Source: a bacterium (lineage in GTDB: Bacteria > SM23-31). From it: 50,271 bases of DNA. A model generated the notes under the pieces. That model saw only the letters and a program-made list of their open reading frames with translations. It did not search any database and was not told the DNA's origin. Numbering within the stretch: position 1 is the stretch's first letter; each line of letters opens with the position of its first letter. This document shows, piece by piece, positions 47,040 through 50,271 of this stretch. The position numbers and the translations under genes were made by a program. The DNA lies in contig JANQEH010000164.1 in the NCBI GenBank assembly GCA_028278455.1, forward strand, positions 1 through 50,271, read 5' to 3'.

Positions 47040-48293
47040 ATGGACCTATTTTCTTTTTTCAGAAAACGCTCTGGACTTCCAGCAAGGATGGAGCATCAGT
47101 CCCTAAAGAAAGGCAGATATTACTCAAACCGGAAATTGTATGACAGAGAGGGATATATATATGATTCCCGCAGTGGCCTCTACAGGTATCTGCGTGACAG
47201 GGTGCCGATCATATCATCTGCTGTCTGGCATTGGGTAAGGCTGTGCAATACTCCCGGTTCCTATCATTTGAATGGGACAGAGAGTCATACAAAAGAAGCC
47301 GAAAATGCTATCGATGAGCTTTGCAGGCGAATGAATACGGTTATCGGTACGAAACGGACTGGAATGGGGTATATGCTCGAGTTGTTTTTTCAGGAGATAT
47401 TTACGTGCGGGAGTTTCACCGGACAGCTTGTACCGCTTCCATCCGGAAGAGGCATAGACCATTTCAAGGATCTGGATCCTTCAGAGATTGAGTGGAAGAA
47501 AAAGGGAAAATGGATCCCATACCTGAAAAGGAAAGAGAAAAGTATCCCCCTTGACAACAGCCTTGTTTTCCACTACGGCCTCGGTGCAGACAGGAACCAT
47601 CCGGAGGGGATAAGTTTCCTGGCATCGGTCGAATTCGTGACCGGTATCGAACAGAAAATGGTCGAGGACATGGCAAAGAGCAGTCACAATGCCGGTAATC
47701 CACATCTCCATGTAAAAATCGCTGCTCCTGAAAGATTCGAGAACGAAAGTGATGCAAGGTACATCAAAAGGGCTAACAAGTATTTTGACAGCACTGTGCG
47801 AATGTTCCAGGATATCGATCCCGATGATAATATCTTTACCTGGTCTGATATCGAGGTAACGATCATCGGCGGCAGTGACGCGATGCCTTCATCATGGAAG
47901 CTTAACCGGGAGCAGGTTATCGAGGATGTGATCACAGGTATGAAGCTGTATCCCTGGGTGGTCGGTAGGAGCCATGGAACTACGAAAAACTGGGTTCAGG
48001 CGCAGTTCAACCTTCTTATGCAGGTTGTTGACTCGATCCAGGAAGAGGGAAGGTCATTTGCAGAATGGATTATAAATACAGAACTGGAGATGCGAGGTAT
48101 ACCGGTCAGGGCTTCTTATATCTTCAGCCCGAACCAGGATCCGTTCATGAGTGAAAGAGAAAAGGCTCTTTCACTGAAGTTCGAAACGGTTGATAAAAAG
48201 GTAAACCGAGGGTATATATCAAAGGATGAGGGAGCAAGGGAAATGGGATATCAAGAAGCATTCAAACAGGATGACGATCAAAATAACCATTAA
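47040..48293 (+). CDS. Phage portal protein
   Basis: A 417-residue protein beginning MDLFSFFRKRSGL and containing the portal-like segments PIISSAVWHWVRLCNTPG, LVFHYGLGADRNHPEGISFLA and MKLYPWVVGRSHGTTKNWVQAQFN. The run between these, including DPDDNIFTWSDIEVTIIGG, fits clip and stem domains. It sits 18 bp after the large terminase and before the protease, as in most tailed phages. Confidence 0.82.
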   Translation: MDLFSFFRKRSGLPARMEHQSLKKGRYYSNRKLYDREGYIYDSRSGLYRYLRDRVPIISSAVWHWVRLCNTPGSYHLNGTESHTKEAENAIDELCRRMNTVIGTKRTGMGYMLELFFQEIFTCGSFTGQLVPLPSGRGIDHFKDLDPSEIEWKKKGKWIPYLKRKEKSIPLDNSLVFHYGLGADRNHPEGISFLASVEFVTGIEQKMVEDMAKSSHNAGNPHLHVKIAAPERFENESDARYIKRANKYFDSTVRMFQDIDPDDNIFTWSDIEVTIIGGSDAMPSSWKLNREQVIEDVITGMKLYPWVVGRSHGTTKNWVQAQFNLLMQVVDSIQEEGRSFAEWIINTELEMRGIPVRASYIFSPNQDPFMSEREKALSLKFETVDKKVNRGYISKDEGAREMGYQEAFKQDDDQNNH

Positions 48294-48314
48294 ACGATTA
48301 TCCGGGAGGGAATA

Positions 48315-49583
48315 ATGAGCGGAATACTGGACAGTCTTACAGGCCCTTTAATAGAGGGATCAAATGATGTATCGAACGAGGACCTGCGGATTATAAATGA
48401 ACTAGAGAATCCTCCGTTAGTCAGGTTGTGCAAAGACGATGTCTACGTCAGGAAATGCAGACTTACCGGGGACGGGATTAACTGCCATTACGGAAGATTT
48501 CACACCGAGGATCTTCCAGGGCTGCTAAAGAAAACACAGGGTGTATCGTGTCTATTCGGCCACAGGAAAGAGACCGCGGGAATAGCCCGGTTTTTCGGTG
48601 GATCAATCGAGAAGCACGAGATATTCAATCCTGTAACCGGGAAGAAAGAGATGCTGAGCTTCATTGTTCCAAAGATATATTGGATGAAAAACCACTCAAT
48701 GGCAGAAGACCTCAGAGTGAATATTGACGGAGGGATATACCATCAGACCTCGATAAGCTGGTATTTCGAGAAACCTGTGTGCGGAATATGCAGTAGGGAT
48801 ATCAGGAAATGCGATCATATTCCCGGCAGGTCATACAATAATGAGTTGTGTTTCTACTGGTATGAGCAGATAGGAGAAGTGCTGGAGGGATCCATAGTAT
48901 ATGCCGGTGGGCATCCCGGCACCGGATTCGAATTGAACGATTCAGTAATGGTGAATAAAAAGAAGCAGAGATCGATCTATAAACTGAGATCGGAAGAAAG
49001 GCTTTTTAAGAATGACATTCTACCCTACCTGAAGAATATCTACAACGGTAATATTTATCTTTGTGGTGAGCTTGCACAAAACGGCTGGACAGATGGAAAG
49101 ATCAAAATAATTCCGGATAGAGGTGCAATGAACAGAGTCGGTGACCTGCTGCCTTCTCATCTGGCAGATAGGCTTGAGATCAGTAGCTCTATAGAATATC
49201 CCGGTAATTATATACGGATCACAAGGAATATGATAACCGATGTGAAGCTGTCGATTTTGCCGGGAAAAAGTTCATTAACAATGGAGAATTCCGGTCATGA
49301 GCCGGCGTTTTATGAGACGAATTTTATCAATGATTACGAGGCATTTTCGATCAGGATATATATTTCCTCGAATGAGTCACCTCAGAAAGGTATCTTTTAC
49401 CTTGCGGATTGCAGAAGGATGGATGAATTTATCGGAATTCCGGATGAATATGTGATCGTACATCACTGGAGGAAAGATCATGGTATGCTTTCAATCTCAT
49501 ATGGACCTTTGGATGGGATCTTCATTGTTAAAAAGATTTCCATTAACGGAAAGTCCCGTTATTACATTACCAGGAAAATTTAA
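48315..49583 (+). CDS. Prohead protease-like protein with zinc knuckle and C-terminal extension
   Basis: A 422-residue protein. The N-terminal part resembles HK97-type prohead proteases: His83 (LFGHRKE), Ser146 (HQTSISW) and Glu191 (EVLEGSIVYAGG) are positioned as a catalytic triad. Between them C-x2-C-x6-C-x-H (CGICSRDIRKCDH) looks like a small zinc site seen in some phage relatives. Residues 210-422 form an unrecognised domain that is absent from typical prohead proteases (about 200 residues). ATG 48315 has GGAGGG upstream. Confidence 0.68.
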   Translation: MSGILDSLTGPLIEGSNDVSNEDLRIINELENPPLVRLCKDDVYVRKCRLTGDGINCHYGRFHTEDLPGLLKKTQGVSCLFGHRKETAGIARFFGGSIEKHEIFNPVTGKKEMLSFIVPKIYWMKNHSMAEDLRVNIDGGIYHQTSISWYFEKPVCGICSRDIRKCDHIPGRSYNNELCFYWYEQIGEVLEGSIVYAGGHPGTGFELNDSVMVNKKKQRSIYKLRSEERLFKNDILPYLKNIYNGNIYLCGELAQNGWTDGKIKIIPDRGAMNRVGDLLPSHLADRLEISSSIEYPGNYIRITRNMITDVKLSILPGKSSLTMENSGHEPAFYETNFINDYEAFSIRIYISSNESPQKGIFYLADCRRMDEFIGIPDEYVIVHHWRKDHGMLSISYGPLDGIFIVKKISINGKSRYYITRKI

Positions 49584-49585
49584 GC

Positions 49586-49849
49586 ATGAAAATATCCGGT
49601 ACAGGAGGACAGGAGAACATCGTGACCGAGCTTAAAATAATGATGGAACAGGTCCTTGAGAACCAGGGCTGCATTCATAATGATATCCGCGAGATGAAGA
49701 AGAATATTTTTGATCCTGATAGCGGACTTTATGCACGTGTTGGAAGGAACACGGATTTTCGTCTGACAGCCGTAAAATGGTTATGGATACTTACAACAGG
49801 TGTTGCGCTATCGATACTGAGGAGTATTTTATCATATTTTCTAAAATAG
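49586..49849 (+). CDS. Small membrane protein, holin or XhlA-like
   Basis: An 87-residue protein with an amphipathic N-terminal helix (VTELKIMMEQVLENQGCIHND, seen as LKIMMEQVLEN) and one C-terminal membrane helix (WLWILTTGVALSILRSIL). This is the layout of phage XhlA-like or accessory holin proteins, but the match is by shape only. It follows the protease gene by 3 bp. Confidence 0.55.
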   Translation: MKISGTGGQENIVTELKIMMEQVLENQGCIHNDIREMKKNIFDPDSGLYARVGRNTDFRLTAVKWLWILTTGVALSILRSILSYFLK

Positions 49850-49871
49850 AATACAAAGTAAGGAGAGAATT

Positions 49872-50153
49872 ATGGACTGGTTATTTACTCAATTATCACA
49901 AAACAATTCGCTTGTCGGGGCTGGATTAACATGTCTTCTTTCGATCTTCGGTGCGAAAAAACTTATAAGCGGAAGGATCAATAAGGTCTTTTCGATAGCC
50001 AAAGAAACACTCGATGTTATCATTGTTTTTTCGAAAGCTCTTAAACCTGACACTGACGGTGTGATCAGAATAGAGAGTGATGAACTGGAAGAGATCCGGA
50101 AGGAGCTTGCCGATATGAAGAGGGCAATCGACGGGATAACCGCATTGAATTAG
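49872..50153 (+). CDS. Small phage membrane protein, holin-like
   Basis: A 93-residue protein: one N-terminal membrane helix (LVGAGLTCLLSIFGA) followed by a charged, helical C-terminus (DELEEIRKELADMKRAI). It pairs with the previous gene as a possible two-part holin or as a membrane-associated structural component. GGAGAG precedes the ATG. No endolysin has been seen before the window ends. Confidence 0.5.
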   Translation: MDWLFTQLSQNNSLVGAGLTCLLSIFGAKKLISGRINKVFSIAKETLDVIIVFSKALKPDTDGVIRIESDELEEIRKELADMKRAIDGITALN

Positions 50154-50177
50154 AATTTTGTAAACAATATTTGGGGC

Positions 50178-50226
50178 TTGACAACTAAAGCGACTTAAAT
50201 TGTCGCATTATTTCGGACAATATTTT
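50178..50226 (+). promoter_or_regulatory. Overlapping inverted repeats at the right edge (operator-like)
   Basis: GCGAC (50190-50194) pairs with GTCGC (50202-50206). ATTGTC (50199-50204) pairs with GACAAT (50216-50221). A TTGACA (50178-50183) precedes them, though no -10 box at normal spacing is seen. The arms suggest a repressor binding site. Confidence 0.4.
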
Positions 50227-50271
50227 TTCTATATTTCGTTTTCTGTTGTTAAATCGAAATTCATGTTCTTT

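Larger units (their letters stand above)
39563..50271 (+). mobile_element. Phage head and packaging gene cluster (prophage or capsid element), right end outside the window
   Basis: Thirteen tightly spaced plus-strand genes include a scaffold-like protein, decoration protein, HK97-fold capsid protein, connector-like protein, small and large terminase, portal, prohead protease and two small membrane proteins. The capsid genes precede the terminase genes, unlike the usual terminase-portal-protease-capsid order. No integrase, repressor, replication, tail or lysozyme gene is seen in the window. Left-side neighbours are ordinary host genes, and no tRNA or attachment repeat was found at the left edge. 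Confidence 0.85.

Overview
The window looks like a chromosomal segment of an uncultured-type Gram-negative bacterium, most plausibly in the Fibrobacterota-Chlorobiota-Bacteroidota (FCB) superphylum or a nearby candidate phylum. Reasons are a TonB-dependent receptor with a carboxypeptidase-like N-terminal domain, an HPr kinase linked to mannose-type PTS domains, a PadR plus duplicated FtsX-like permease pair, large SpoIIE-type phosphatases, and short C-rich and GAGATTTCTCG-type intergenic repeats. I cannot name the species.

Layout. 1-2.6 kb (minus strand): the start of a secreted subtilase, an ion-transporter-superfamily permease and a WalJ/YycJ-like MBL hydrolase. 2.6-3.17 kb: an AT-rich gap with one perfect and several near-perfect DnaA boxes, next to dnaN and at a strand switch; this is the best replication-origin candidate. 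3.2-15.2 kb (plus strand): dnaN, padR, orphan permease, recF, a DUF721/DciA-like gene, gyrB, an RsbU-type phosphatase and pyrF. 15.6-30.1 kb (minus strand): leuS, mannose-type PTS EIIB and EIIA, hprK, hpf, xerC, a PIN-like/DUF433 toxin-antitoxin pair, topA, recA, thpR, cinA, pgpA and pgsA. 30.4-39.4 kb: rsgA, a small zinc-ribbon protein, a Tat-exported PLP enzyme, a membrane protein, a TonB receptor, an atypical NRAMP transporter, a STAS protein and a 55-residue zinc-binding protein that is easily missed.

39.56 kb to the right edge: a plus-strand operon of phage head and DNA-packaging genes behind a good sigma70-like promoter. The order is scaffold-like, decoration protein, HK97-fold major capsid protein, unknown, unknown, membrane-anchored DNRLRE/FN3-like protein, connector-like protein, small terminase, large terminase, portal, prohead protease, and two small holin-like membrane proteins. 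It encodes everything expected for building and filling a capsid, but the capsid genes come before the terminase-portal-protease block instead of after it. No integrase, replication or tail gene is visible before the window ends. It may be the edge of a prophage, a domesticated capsid element or a gene-transfer-agent-like system; the sequence shown does not decide between these.

Regulatory and repeat structure includes intrinsic terminators after dnaN, gyrB and leuS, a minus-strand promoter followed closely by a terminator in front of pgsA, an operator-like palindrome at the toxin-antitoxin start, an 87-nt hairpin after the capsid gene, a perfect 38-bp palindrome, and three families of dispersed intergenic repeats.
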